Positions 35,331 through 44,199 of a stretch of DNA of 64,000 nucleotides are shown piece by piece. A model generated the notes under the pieces. That model saw nothing but the letters and a program-made list of their open reading frames with translations, had not been told where the DNA came from and made no database searches. The first letter of the stretch is position 1, and every line of letters starts with the position of its first letter. The translations under genes and the position numbers were made by a program. This stretch comes from Sphingobacteriaceae bacterium (GTDB lineage: Bacteria; Bacteroidota; Bacteroidia; Sphingobacteriales; Sphingobacteriaceae): the NCBI GenBank assembly GCA_947479815.1, contig CANKAT010000001.1, forward strand, positions 33,482 to 97,481, written 5' to 3'.

Positions 35331-36353
35331 TTATAATCTCACTGGTTTACCGGTCGCAGCTGATTTGTCCGCAGCAAAAATGATCTCATGAGTTTTTATA
35401 CCATCACTCAAACTTGTAAGTGGCATGTTAACCCCTTCAAGCAGACATTCAAAAAACTTATCAAACTGTGCCTGATAAGGGTGATCTGCAACATCTCCTG
35501 TATCGAGCATTTTCATTGCCAAAGAACTCCATAAATGATGGTCAGTCCCGAGTTTCTCAGAGTGAAACTTATCGTCCAGCAGACTACCTTCACTGCCAAA
35601 AAGATGGGTATGGAAATAGTAAGGTTGGATACAATCAATAATAGCCGAAGATTTACCAACTCTGCCATCTTTGAATTTGAATATACTTACCCTACTGGTA
35701 GTATATTCATAAGCTTGAAAAATTGGATTTTTAGATTTGGTTTCATAGCTGGTAACTTCTTCAACATCAGTTCCCATGAATAAAAGCATAGCATCTAATG
35801 CATGGCAACCCGCTGTAAGAATAGAGCTACCACCTTTATCCTTTTTAATATTCCAGTGGTACTGACCATACCATGGACCAAGTCCGTGGAGGTAATCAAC
35901 CTCAGCATAATGAATATCTCCAATCAAACCAGTATCCACAAGTGCTTTAGTAACCATAAATTGGTTAGAATAACGGCATTCGAAACAGATACAAACCTTA
36001 ACTCCTGCCTTTTTAACTTCAGACTCAATCAGTAAACAGTCTTCCCATGAAAGTGCCATAGGCTTTTCAAGAATGATATGTTTACCAGCTCTGGCAGCGG
36101 CAACCGCCTGGGCAGCATGCTGATCAGAATAACTTGTGATTGACACTGCGTCAATACTCTTATCGGATAACATTGCGTTTAAATCGGTATAGGTTTTGAT
36201 CGGAGAGCCCCATTTTTCACTTTCAGCAGCATCATCATGGGGGCGCGATGAATAAATAGCTGTGACTTGAGCATTTGGACTTTTATTGATAGCTGTGATG
36301 TGTGCAGTAGCAACCCAGCTATAACCAATTATACCTACATTATACTTTTTCAT
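35331..36353 (-). CDS. Gfo/Idh/MocA family oxidoreductase
   Basis: This 340-residue cytoplasmic oxidoreductase has the Rossmann start NVGIIGYSWVATAH. The catalytic HIILEKPMA is near residue 93, and GGSSILTAGCHALDAMLLFMG near residue 171 has the conserved His of the active-site helix. The protein is a standard length, with no signal peptide. It lies 66 bp downstream of the Tat-exported paralogue and 20 bp before the PIG-L gene. It is clearly a different subfamily from its neighbour at 36.4 kb, so the run contains several distinct dehydrogenase steps rather than copies of one. The substrate is unknown; a sugar or cyclitol is expected for the family. Confidence 0.9.
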   Translation of the reverse strand: MKKYNVGIIGYSWVATAHITAINKSPNAQVTAIYSSRPHDDAAESEKWGSPIKTYTDLNAMLSDKSIDAVSITSYSDQHAAQAVAAARAGKHIILEKPMALSWEDCLLIESEVKKAGVKVCICFECRYSNQFMVTKALVDTGLIGDIHYAEVDYLHGLGPWYGQYHWNIKKDKGGSSILTAGCHALDAMLLFMGTDVEEVTSYETKSKNPIFQAYEYTTSRVSIFKFKDGRVGKSSAIIDCIQPYYFHTHLFGSEGSLLDDKFHSEKLGTDHHLWSSLAMKMLDTGDVADHPYQAQFDKFFECLLEGVNMPLTSLSDGIKTHEIIFAADKSAATGKPVRL

Positions 36354-36419
36354 AAATGCTTAATATTTAATGTAAAAAAATAGAAATTGTAATTTAATTA
36401 GAATGATAAAAGATTATGA

Positions 36420-37442
36420 TTAATTAGCCTTTGCCAGTACACTTGCTAGAGTAACAGGAACTCCACCAAGCCTTTTGCTTTCATCAGCCGCTTCCATAAA
36501 AGCATAAATCTCAAGTGTTTCAGCAAGATCAACAGGAGATTTTAAGGTACGAAAGAATTCTGCAACCGGAACTAGCAATCGACGGTAACCTTCAAATGTC
36601 CCAACATTGGCTATCCCTTTTTCTCCAAAAGCTGTTCCTCCATAACCTCTTGTACCAGCCCTTAAACCTCTGAATACTCCAATTCGACCACCTTCCCAGG
36701 TACCAACAATAACATCAGAACCATCAGTATGAGTGCGGGTAACCTGCTGACAGCCAACGCCTCCCATTATTGTATATAATGACTCAACGCCATGTATTCC
36801 ATACCAATACATATCAGTATGAGAGGCCTGTAATGAGGCAGGGCTATAGGCCTCAGCACCCAAAACTTTACCTACTTTCCCATTTCTAATTTCCTGGGCT
36901 CCGCTCACATATCGCAGCGATGATGAAGAAAAAACAGGTACTTTATATTTTTTAGCAGCGTTCAATATTTGCACAACTTCCTTTAAGTTCGCTCCGATTG
37001 GCTTATCGATAAATACAGGTTTACCAGCTTTAAAAACAGGCAATAACTGCTCCATATGTGGCCTACCATCATTAGTTTCAAGCATTATTACATCTGACAT
37101 ATCAAGTAACTTATCAATAGAGTCAACAAGTTCAATACCCCGCCCTTTAGCCTTCGTCGCCCAGTCGGCAAGCATCTCCGCTTTAAATTCTACATCAGGA
37201 TTCCCTGCAGGGTGATGAATTGCAACTACCCTGAAGCCACTGATATCTGCATCGGTTACTTCTGCATTGAGCATTTCTGAAAAAGCCTCCGCATGAACAG
37301 ATAATCCAATAATACCTACTCTGATCTTTTTCTGAGAAACATCATTGGCAAATAACATTTGGGACATACTAGTTATTCCAAGACCTATTCCAGCTAAAGC
37401 TGCGGTTCTTATGAAATCACGACGTTGACTTCTTTTTTTCAT
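36420..37442 (-). CDS. Tat-exported Gfo/Idh/MocA family oxidoreductase, first gene of the nine-gene run
   Basis: The 340-residue oxidoreductase has a twin-arginine signal (QRRDFIRTA) and a hydrophobic segment ending near residue 32 (LFAND). The Rossmann region RVGIIGLSVHAEAF follows, with the catalytic motif FIDKPIG (Asp-Lys-Pro) near residue 150. It is the exported twin of the cytosolic protein at 29.4-30.4 kb; sequence after the signal is closely similar throughout, including FMEAADESKRLGG near the C-terminus. A 21-bp-phased operator lies 56 bp upstream of the ATG. The eight following genes are closely spaced, so this is the likely head of the operon down to the kinase gene. Confidence 0.91.
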   Translation of the reverse strand: MKKRSQRRDFIRTAALAGIGLGITSMSQMLFANDVSQKKIRVGIIGLSVHAEAFSEMLNAEVTDADISGFRVVAIHHPAGNPDVEFKAEMLADWATKAKGRGIELVDSIDKLLDMSDVIMLETNDGRPHMEQLLPVFKAGKPVFIDKPIGANLKEVVQILNAAKKYKVPVFSSSSLRYVSGAQEIRNGKVGKVLGAEAYSPASLQASHTDMYWYGIHGVESLYTIMGGVGCQQVTRTHTDGSDVIVGTWEGGRIGVFRGLRAGTRGYGGTAFGEKGIANVGTFEGYRRLLVPVAEFFRTLKSPVDLAETLEIYAFMEAADESKRLGGVPVTLASVLAKAN

Positions 37443-37466
37443 TTTTAAAAGGATTTAAAGCGAATT

Positions 37467-37523
37467 CGAATTTCACATTATTAGACACATTAATCAGATA
37501 CTCCTATTTACATTAATAATACT
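37467..37523 (-). promoter_or_regulatory. putative AraC operator of the nine-gene run
   Basis: The minus-strand half-sites are AGTAT (plus-strand 37519-37523) and AGTAT (37498-37502), 21 bp apart, with the intervening word TATTAATGTAAATAGG almost the same as at susC and the quinoprotein gene. The -7 position 28 bp on reads GAAATTCG (37467-37474), only a 6/8 match to TAnnTTTG, so this promoter would depend strongly on the activator. Upstream, ATTTATAGAAAATAGTAT is identical to the araC/MFS site. Confidence 0.7.
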
Positions 37524-37727
37524 ATTTTCTATAAATTTATCGGAATAGAATATTACATCAATTTGTTGAATTAAATATAATTCTAATAAATGTCAATGCA
37601 TTAAGTAATCTAACTATTTTGTATTAATCATCTCAACAAATTTAAAGACGCGCAATCTCCAAGAAATAGCTATTTAATGATCCTGGCTCAAATCAGATTA
37701 TTGATGCAAAGCAGAATCTTTAGCCCG

Positions 37728-38858
37728 TTACTTTTTGTCGCGTGCAATACCTAAAGCAATCCGAAAACCATCCCTTGAATCGGAATAGCTTATTCCATGA
37801 AGTCCCAGACGAACTGCAATACGGGCATTTCCCGGAACGTCAAAGTAATTTCCGCTACGACAAACTGGTTTATAATTCTGATCAGTAAAAAGAGGCTCTT
37901 CATGGCCGCCTTTTGGATCAAAATGATCTAGAACAATTTCCCATACACCGCCACACATATCCGCAAGTCCAAAACCATTTCTTCCCTTTTCTCCGAAATA
38001 ATCAACAGGAGAAACAAAAGCAAAACCATCACTCCAAGGTGCTTTAGCTAATGGCCATGTTTTGTTACGCCCAGGTAAAAAGTCAATAGCCGAAATGTTC
38101 AAACGGCCTTCTCCTTCACTCAGTTCATTACCCCACCAGAAATAGGTATCTTCAAGACCACCCCTTGCAGCATATTCCCATTCTGCTTCGGTAGGCAGGC
38201 GATATTCCAGTCCCTTAGTTAGCCGGCCTGCTGCCCTCTCCCGCTTAGTCAACCATTCGCAAAACGCTTTGCCATCATTCCAGCTCACACAAACAACCGG
38301 ATAGTTATCTCTTAACGGGAACCCAAAGTTCGGATCGCGCCAGCTTTTCCCACTTAAAGCTATCCAAGGATGAGGTGGTGCTTTGGCAGTAATCTTCCAT
38401 TCAGGGTCAAAAACCTGAGTTTTACCCCCAGGTTTCTCCGCATCTGTAATGTAACCACTTTCTTCTACAAAACGTCTGAACTGACTTACACTAACTTCAG
38501 TGCGACCCATCCAAAAGCCATCCTTTACCCGCATCGCACGTGGTTGTTCTCCTTCATATGATTCACGAGCTGTTCCAGGAGTTGCTCCACCTTCAATGCC
38601 GGTAGCCCAGGCCTTCTCTGCAGCCGTACTGCCCATCTTAAAAGCTCCAGGTGGGATATAAAGCACCTCGAGAGACACTCCTCCACCCAGATCTAGTTTT
38701 TTTACAGGATTCTGATTGGGTCTTTCAATAGTAGAGCGGAAAATTTTGCCATTCCCTTGAACTGTTGCCTTAACCTCTGTTATGGAATGCGAACTCAAAA
38801 AGACAATAAATCCGAAAAATAAAATAAACAATAAGGTGCTTTTCATACTTTTGACCAT
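37728..38858 (-). CDS. FGE/SUMF1-domain protein lacking the FGE cysteines
   Basis: The 376-residue exported protein has an N-terminal signal (hydrophobic to about residue 27) and one formylglycine-generating-enzyme (SUMF1) domain (about residues 55-373). IPPGAFKMGS opens the domain, and EVSVSQFRRFVEESGY, LPTEAEWEYAARGG near residue 216 and GGVWEIVLD near residue 303 are family signatures. In place of the catalytic Cys pair of true FGEs the C-terminal block reads NYFDVPGNARIAVR, with no Cys, so sulfatase maturation is unlikely and no sulfatase gene is nearby. The domain may act as a binding module or a non-redox enzyme. It lies downstream of susD past a hairpin. The ATG four codons in (MKSTLL) is an equally good start. 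Confidence 0.85.
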   Translation of the reverse strand: MVKSMKSTLLFILFFGFIVFLSSHSITEVKATVQGNGKIFRSTIERPNQNPVKKLDLGGGVSLEVLYIPPGAFKMGSTAAEKAWATGIEGGATPGTARESYEGEQPRAMRVKDGFWMGRTEVSVSQFRRFVEESGYITDAEKPGGKTQVFDPEWKITAKAPPHPWIALSGKSWRDPNFGFPLRDNYPVVCVSWNDGKAFCEWLTKRERAAGRLTKGLEYRLPTEAEWEYAARGGLEDTYFWWGNELSEGEGRLNISAIDFLPGRNKTWPLAKAPWSDGFAFVSPVDYFGEKGRNGFGLADMCGGVWEIVLDHFDPKGGHEEPLFTDQNYKPVCRSGNYFDVPGNARIAVRLGLHGISYSDSRDGFRIALGIARDKK

Positions 38859-39017
38859 GATAATTGGAGTAAATTTTTAAACAATTGTCCGAGTGATTCG
38901 GACTAAGATTCATTCATTAAATTTTCTAAATAGCATATTCAGAAAACTTATGCATTATTTATTTCGTTAAAACTTCCCCGAATACTATTTGATAAAATAA
39001 AAACAATCATTTAATAA

Positions 39018-39051
39018 GAATTTCCATCCTACACATGCAGGATGGAAATTC
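39018..39051 (-). terminator. terminator hairpin after susD
   Basis: The perfect 13-bp inverted repeat GAATTTCCATCCT / AGGATGGAAATTC has an 8-nt loop. It is followed on the minus strand by a T-rich stretch and sits 48 bp past the susD stop codon. It is the strongest simple hairpin in the window and probably ends the susCD transcript. Confidence 0.8.
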
Positions 39052-39098
39052 TATTTAAATTTTATATAGCATAGTTTTCAAAAAACTATGGTTCATAA

Positions 39099-40721
39099 TC
39101 AATAATCAGGATTCTGAGTTAACTTAGGATTCAACTGCATTTCAGTTAAAGGAATAGGAAGTAAGGCCCAACCTGGTTTAAGTGACCCTGTTTTATTAAT
39201 AGACATTAGATGGCCTTTATACTTTCCTGTAAGCTCAACCTTTGAAGCAGTGTAGCTAGCTGGATCATTGGTAAGTTTCATGCCATGAAATTGTTGATTC
39301 ATAACATCAAACCAAATACCCCATCTGCGAATATCCATATATCTGATATCACGCTCCAGGCAGAACTCAACCCTTCTTTCTCTACGAATTATTTCTCTCA
39401 ATAAAGCAGGACTAGTTTCAGTAACTTTAGGCATATTTACTTCTGCTCTGCCTCTAACTTTATTAATAGTCTCGTCAAGCAATGTTTGTGTAATTGCTTC
39501 ATTATTTTCAAGTTTAGCTTCCAAATAACTCAAAAGCACCTCTGCGTAACGTACATGAATCACATCATCACCTGATGAATTAAAGGCTCCAGCATAGCTT
39601 TCTGTAACATATTTTTTCCAGCCATAGCCAGTTGCACCAACTAACTTACCTATCCCGCTATTAGCTAATGTAAATTTCACACCTCTAAATACGGTGTATC
39701 CCGGCAAAAAGATACTGGCATAAAGACGAGGGTCGCGATTATCAAATGGATTAGCCGGATTGTATAAAGGTGATGTTTCAATTGGCATTCCATCATTCAT
39801 TAAAAAGCTGTTCACTAATTCCTCATAAGCTCCATCTTCCTGATAACCGCCATAAGCATCCGGGTGATAGTTTAATTGATTTTTCGAATTCCCATAAAGA
39901 CCTGCAAGATGATTAGTAATTAAAATGTTCTCTTTGCTATTCTCTCCACTTTCTTCAAATATAGCCTTATACTTTGGGTCAATGCTGTGCACATTCAAAT
40001 CCATAATCTCTTTATAGGTTTTAACTGCATCTGCCCAATTTTTGCCCATCAATTCTAATCTCCCCTTAACAGCAAGTGCTCCAGCTTTCAGGATACGACC
40101 CTTTTCACTAGCAGGTCTAACTGCAGGTAAATCTTTAGCTGCTGCCACAAGTTCAGCTTTAGCGAAATCAGATACTTCTGCTAAAGTAGCACGAACCTGA
40201 CTGTTTGACTCATCAACAGTTAAAACCTTTTTAACCAATGGAACACCTCCATAAAACATAGCCAATTGCTGATATTCAAAAGCTCTTAAAAATTTAGCTT
40301 CTGCAATTATTTGAGCCTTCTTTGTTGCATCCATTGTTACTTTGTCAATATTTGCAAGAAAATAATTGACTTTAAAAATGGTTTTATAAGCCCTTTGCCA
40401 TACAGAACCGACAACTTGAGTCTCACTGGAAACCACGTAACCACTATACACTAGTCCTACCTTACTATTTTTATAGTCCGAATCATCGGTCATGCTTGCC
40501 AAAATAAGCACCTCATTTCCAGGAGCTAGATTACCAACACTACTCCCATTATATATTCCAGTTAAGGCCAGCATCGCATCACCTTCACTGCTCCAAAAAG
40601 AGCCCTCTGATAAATCTGTTAATGGCTGCTGATTGAGCAAATCTTTTTGACACCCGGATAGACTGACTATAGAAATCAGTATGCATAAACTTACTATCCT
40701 TATTCTATTAAATATTTTCAT
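39099..40721 (-). CDS. SusD/RagB-family outer-membrane lipoprotein
   Basis: The 540-residue lipoprotein binds the substrate at the cell surface and works as the lid of the SusC partner. The signal peptide ends at lipobox LSGCQ (Cys at about residue 24), followed by the usual KDLLNQQPLTDLS start of SusD proteins. TPR-like helices follow, with AEAKFLRAFEYQQLAMFYGGVPLV near residue 140 and the C-terminal REIIRRERRVEFCLERDIRYMDIRRWG block near residue 440. Its gene begins 20 bp after susC, the standard order. The substrate is not readable from sequence. The pair is preceded by the AraC-type operator, tying uptake to the rest of the locus. Confidence 0.95.
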   Translation of the reverse strand: MKIFNRIRIVSLCILISIVSLSGCQKDLLNQQPLTDLSEGSFWSSEGDAMLALTGIYNGSSVGNLAPGNEVLILASMTDDSDYKNSKVGLVYSGYVVSSETQVVGSVWQRAYKTIFKVNYFLANIDKVTMDATKKAQIIAEAKFLRAFEYQQLAMFYGGVPLVKKVLTVDESNSQVRATLAEVSDFAKAELVAAAKDLPAVRPASEKGRILKAGALAVKGRLELMGKNWADAVKTYKEIMDLNVHSIDPKYKAIFEESGENSKENILITNHLAGLYGNSKNQLNYHPDAYGGYQEDGAYEELVNSFLMNDGMPIETSPLYNPANPFDNRDPRLYASIFLPGYTVFRGVKFTLANSGIGKLVGATGYGWKKYVTESYAGAFNSSGDDVIHVRYAEVLLSYLEAKLENNEAITQTLLDETINKVRGRAEVNMPKVTETSPALLREIIRRERRVEFCLERDIRYMDIRRWGIWFDVMNQQFHGMKLTNDPASYTASKVELTGKYKGHLMSINKTGSLKPGWALLPIPLTEMQLNPKLTQNPDY

Positions 40722-40741
40722 CTGATTATTTTATTAATTGA

Positions 40742-43700
40742 TTAAAATTTCAAACTTATACCTGCAACATACAATTTGCTAAGCGGGTAATACCATGCAT
40801 TACCACCAGTTTGCATTTCAGGATCCCATCCTTTATAGAACTTTGAAAGGGTGAATAAATTTTCACCACTAACATACAAACGCAAACTACTCATACCAGC
40901 ACGACTGATAATCTTTTTAGGCAAAGTATACCCAATTTGAGCATTTTTTAGTCTTAAAAAGGTAGCATCGCGGCACCAAAAATCTACACGGTTCGAGTTA
41001 AAAAAACCGGAGGCTATGTTACGTAATTTAGGATATGCAGCATTCGGATTTGGATTTGCAGCTGTCCAACTATTCTCGTAAGCATCCCGCTGCACATTAC
41101 TACTGTTTTCTAGTGGAAAGAAAAACTGACCAAGATTAACTTGATCGTTTCTTCCACCTTCTCCTTGAAGCATAAAATTAAAATCGAAATTTTTAAACCC
41201 GCCATTTAAAGTTAATGCATAGGTAGAAGTTGGAAGAGGTTTTCCAATGACAACCCTGTCATATGTCGCATTCACTACACCATCTGGAACACCACTTGGG
41301 CCGCTGATATCTAAATACTTAATTCCACCGCCCTGAGCCTGATCTGCAAATGGTTGGGTTGGATAACCTGTCACATCTGCATTGCTTCCAAATAATCCAT
41401 TGCTTTTATATCCAAAGGCACTGCCTATAGGATATCCCACAAATAGCCCTCTAGCAATGTCCTGATTAACTTTTGATAATTTTGTTACTTTATTATCAAT
41501 CAGTGATAAAATAGCAGAGACTCCATAAGAAAATCCTCCAACAGCATTTCTATAATTCAAATTAAAATCCCATCCTCTATTTTCTACTGAACCTGCATTG
41601 GTTAGACCAGGAGTAGCTCCCAACACATTGGATACAGAAACACTATAAAGAATGTCATCAGTGGTCTTAATAAAGTAATCTGTTGAAAACGATAATTTAT
41701 CATTAAACAGACCTAAATCAAATCCCACATTTTTAACTGTTGTGGTCTCCCAGGTAATGGCTTTATTAGCAAGTGTAGTTATTGCTGCACCTGCACTTAA
41801 TGCACTTCCGAAAGGATAAACGGGGGCCAGTGACAGTAAATCCTGATATGGATAGTTTCCAACCGATTGATTTCCTAATTGACCCCAAGAAGCTCGGATT
41901 TTAAGATCACTTAACCATGGCATTCCCTTCTTTAAATCCATGAAAAAGCTTTCTTGTGATATTCTCCAGGCTGCTGATAATGAAGGAAATAACCCCCATC
42001 TGCTATCTTTTGGAAAACGCGAAGAACCATCGTATCTAGCATTTGCCTCGAACAGATATTTATTACGGAAACTGTAATTAAATCTTCCGAAATAAGATTG
42101 CAATGTATTTCTTGAGGAACTTCCTGATTGAGCTCCACGAGCAACTGATCCTGCATTAATATCATAAATACCATTATTCGGAAATGCATCTCTAAAAGCA
42201 CCAATGCCTCTATAATCAAAAGTTTGACCTGAAACACCACCAAGCAGATAGAAGGAATGATCCTTTATCTTCTTATTATACTCTGCAATTGTCTGAAGGG
42301 TCAATGCAGAACTATTTGTCCAATTTTCATTCAAACTATTTAGTGCATTTCCATACGTTGGGGTAATGGCATATTTAGCTACATAAGCTTTAGATTGATC
42401 AATTCCAAAAGTATGACCAATTTGCCCCGTAATTTTAAGATCTTTGAAAATATCCCATATTACACTGCCATTAGTATAAAAATTAGTGCCTTTATTTTGC
42501 AAAAATGAAGCACTTTCTAAATCCGCTTCCGGATGCAATGTCTCATTTCTTCCATAAAAACCATCCGCCATTCTACCCGGAATAGAATTTGCATTTCGCA
42601 TTACACCCCCAACTATAGTTCCAAGCCCTAAACCATTGATGCCTGACGGTTGGACATTTTTATTCACATTTCCTGCCATCTTAAGACTAAATTTAAGCTT
42701 ACTATTTAATCTACTATCAAGGTTTACCCGAATATTATAGCGATTTGCATCATTTTTTGTGATTATACCGTTTTCATTATAATAACCTAAAGAAAACATA
42801 TATTGTGTTTGTTCAGATCCTCCACGAACAGAAATATCATGACGGTTTGAAATACCGTTGCCTGAATCAAATAAATTACCAACGTGATCAAAATTTGGAA
42901 AGTTCACCGGATCTGATCCTGATTTAAACTTTTCAATGTCAGCATCTGAATACTTCTTTACTGAACCCGCATCAACAAAAACCTGATTAATTACTTCTGC
43001 ATATTCCCATGAGTTAATCATCTCAGGAACCATGGTTGCCTCAGTCTTACCGATATATGAATTATAAGTAAATACTGGCTTACCAACTATCCCCTTCTTT
43101 GTTGTAACTAAGATAACTCCATTTGCAGCTTTTGAACCAAAAATTGCAGCAGAAGCAGCATCCTTCAAAATTGAAACACTTTGAATATCATTTGGATCTA
43201 CAAGATCCAGAGAAGCTTCTATCCCATCAACCAGAACCAATGGACTAGTACCCGCTCCACTAAATGTTCCCTGACCCCTAATAACCAAAGAAGCGCCATT
43301 ACTTGCTGGATTTCCTCCACCTTGCCTTACCTGAATACCACTCATCTGACCCTGTAAGGCAAGAGAAGATTTTGTTACTGCTCGCTTCTCCAATTGCTCA
43401 GAACTTACCGAAGATACAGAACCAGTTAAATTCACTTTTTTCTGGGTACCATAACCTACAACAACCACTTCTTCCAATCCCTGCATATCGATAGCCAAAG
43501 CAATATCAAGTGAAGTTTGATTGTTCACAGTAACTTCCTGACTTACAAAACCGATGTAAGTAACCAAAAGGATACTTTTGCTGCCCGATATATTGATCGA
43601 GTACCTTCCGTCCGAACCAGACATAGTCCCAACTGAGGTTCCTTTGAGTTTAATACTGACCCCAGGAAGAGTTTCTCCTTTCGTATCAGTTACTTTCCCT

Positions 43701-43777
43701 GTAACGGCTCGACTTTGCGCACTTGCGTAGTACGAGGCACTAAACAGTACGAGAAATAGTAGTAAAATACTTTTCAT
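40742..43777 (-). CDS. SusC/RagA-family TonB-dependent outer-membrane transporter
   Basis: The 1011-residue TonB-dependent porin imports substrate across the outer membrane using energy from TonB/ExbBD. A signal peptide (to about residue 20) is followed by a carboxypeptidase-like regulatory domain (residues 24-105, GKVTDTKGETLPGVSIKLKG). EVVVVGYGTQKKVNLTG marks the plug domain boundary near residue 105, and SILKDAASAAIFGSKAANGVILVTTKKG near residue 205 is the SusC plug signature. The beta-barrel ends in a short, aromatic-rich strand (VAGISLKF). The length is normal for the family. The plug has no anti-sigma contact domain, so regulation is probably through the AraC operator (43803-43860). Confidence 0.96.
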   Translation of the reverse strand: MKSILLLFLVLFSASYYASAQSRAVTGKVTDTKGETLPGVSIKLKGTSVGTMSGSDGRYSINISGSKSILLVTYIGFVSQEVTVNNQTSLDIALAIDMQGLEEVVVVGYGTQKKVNLTGSVSSVSSEQLEKRAVTKSSLALQGQMSGIQVRQGGGNPASNGASLVIRGQGTFSGAGTSPLVLVDGIEASLDLVDPNDIQSVSILKDAASAAIFGSKAANGVILVTTKKGIVGKPVFTYNSYIGKTEATMVPEMINSWEYAEVINQVFVDAGSVKKYSDADIEKFKSGSDPVNFPNFDHVGNLFDSGNGISNRHDISVRGGSEQTQYMFSLGYYNENGIITKNDANRYNIRVNLDSRLNSKLKFSLKMAGNVNKNVQPSGINGLGLGTIVGGVMRNANSIPGRMADGFYGRNETLHPEADLESASFLQNKGTNFYTNGSVIWDIFKDLKITGQIGHTFGIDQSKAYVAKYAITPTYGNALNSLNENWTNSSALTLQTIAEYNKKIKDHSFYLLGGVSGQTFDYRGIGAFRDAFPNNGIYDINAGSVARGAQSGSSSRNTLQSYFGRFNYSFRNKYLFEANARYDGSSRFPKDSRWGLFPSLSAAWRISQESFFMDLKKGMPWLSDLKIRASWGQLGNQSVGNYPYQDLLSLAPVYPFGSALSAGAAITTLANKAITWETTTVKNVGFDLGLFNDKLSFSTDYFIKTTDDILYSVSVSNVLGATPGLTNAGSVENRGWDFNLNYRNAVGGFSYGVSAILSLIDNKVTKLSKVNQDIARGLFVGYPIGSAFGYKSNGLFGSNADVTGYPTQPFADQAQGGGIKYLDISGPSGVPDGVVNATYDRVVIGKPLPTSTYALTLNGGFKNFDFNFMLQGEGGRNDQVNLGQFFFPLENSSNVQRDAYENSWTAANPNPNAAYPKLRNIASGFFNSNRVDFWCRDATFLRLKNAQIGYTLPKKIISRAGMSSLRLYVSGENLFTLSKFYKGWDPEMQTGGNAWYYPLSKLYVAGISLKF

Positions 43778-43802
43778 AATTAAATATTGTTTTAGGTGAA
43801 AT

Positions 43803-43860
43803 CAAATTTAATCCAGAGATAAGCCTCAATTCCAGTACTTCTCTTTACATTAATAATACT
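43803..43860 (-). promoter_or_regulatory. putative AraC operator and promoter of susCD
   Basis: Minus-strand half-site AGTAT (plus-strand 43856-43860) is followed 21 bp later by AGTAC (43835-43839). 29 bp from its start comes the perfect -7 box TAAATTTG (43803-43810), with about 20 nt of leader to the susC ATG. The stretch between the half-sites is nearly the same as at 37.5 and 47.7 kb (TATTAATGTAAA core). Confidence 0.75.
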
Positions 43861-43986
43861 ATATTCTGAAATTCAATTAATTAAGAAATTACCCAATTTC
43901 ATTCAAAGATTCCACTATATAATGCTTCTTTAACACTAAAGATCCTACAGAAATCAGTCTAAATCGGGGGGGCAGTTAGTGGATGT

Positions 43987-44032
43987 GATTGACGAATTTA
44001 TCTTGCTGGACGCATAGGTAAATTCGTAAGTC
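43987..44032 (+). repeat. 46-bp repeat, copy 1
   Basis: The 46-bp unit is itself an imperfect inverted repeat: ends GATTGACGAATTTATC and GGTAAATTCGTAAGTC pair over about 16 bases with 13-14 matches. Copy 2 at 44116-44161 is direct and differs at two bases. It resembles a REP-like palindromic element. Confidence 0.85.
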
Positions 44033-44044
44033 GATAGCTATTGA

Positions 44045-44060
44045 CCCGATAGCTATCGGG
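44045..44060. repeat. 16-bp palindrome CCCGATAGCTATCGGG
   Basis: This perfect palindrome lies between the two 46-bp repeats. Its 14-bp core also occurs at 2257-2270, so it may be an iterated genome word. Confidence 0.75.
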
Positions 44061-44115
44061 TTACAAAGTCACTTGGGCGAGCGGAAAGAGACTTCGTATT
44101 CACCTTCGAGGATGC

Positions 44116-44161
44116 GACTGACGAATTTATCTTGCTGGACGCCTAGGTAAATTCGTAAGTC
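44116..44161 (+). repeat. 46-bp repeat, copy 2
   Basis: This direct copy of the unit at 43987-44032 has 44 of 46 bases identical. It lies just past the 3' end of the ThuA-like gene, and its hairpin may also serve as that gene's terminator. Confidence 0.85.
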
Positions 44162-44199
44162 CTTTCATGCAAAAACGAATTTATCCTATATAATACCTA

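Larger units (their letters stand above)
43778..44199. other. 422-bp intergenic region: susC promoter plus repeats
   Basis: The right-hand part of the susC upstream region carries the operator and -7 box (43803-43860). The rest, toward the ThuA-like gene, has no gene. It contains two 46-bp direct repeats and a 16-bp palindrome, listed separately. Confidence 0.6.
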
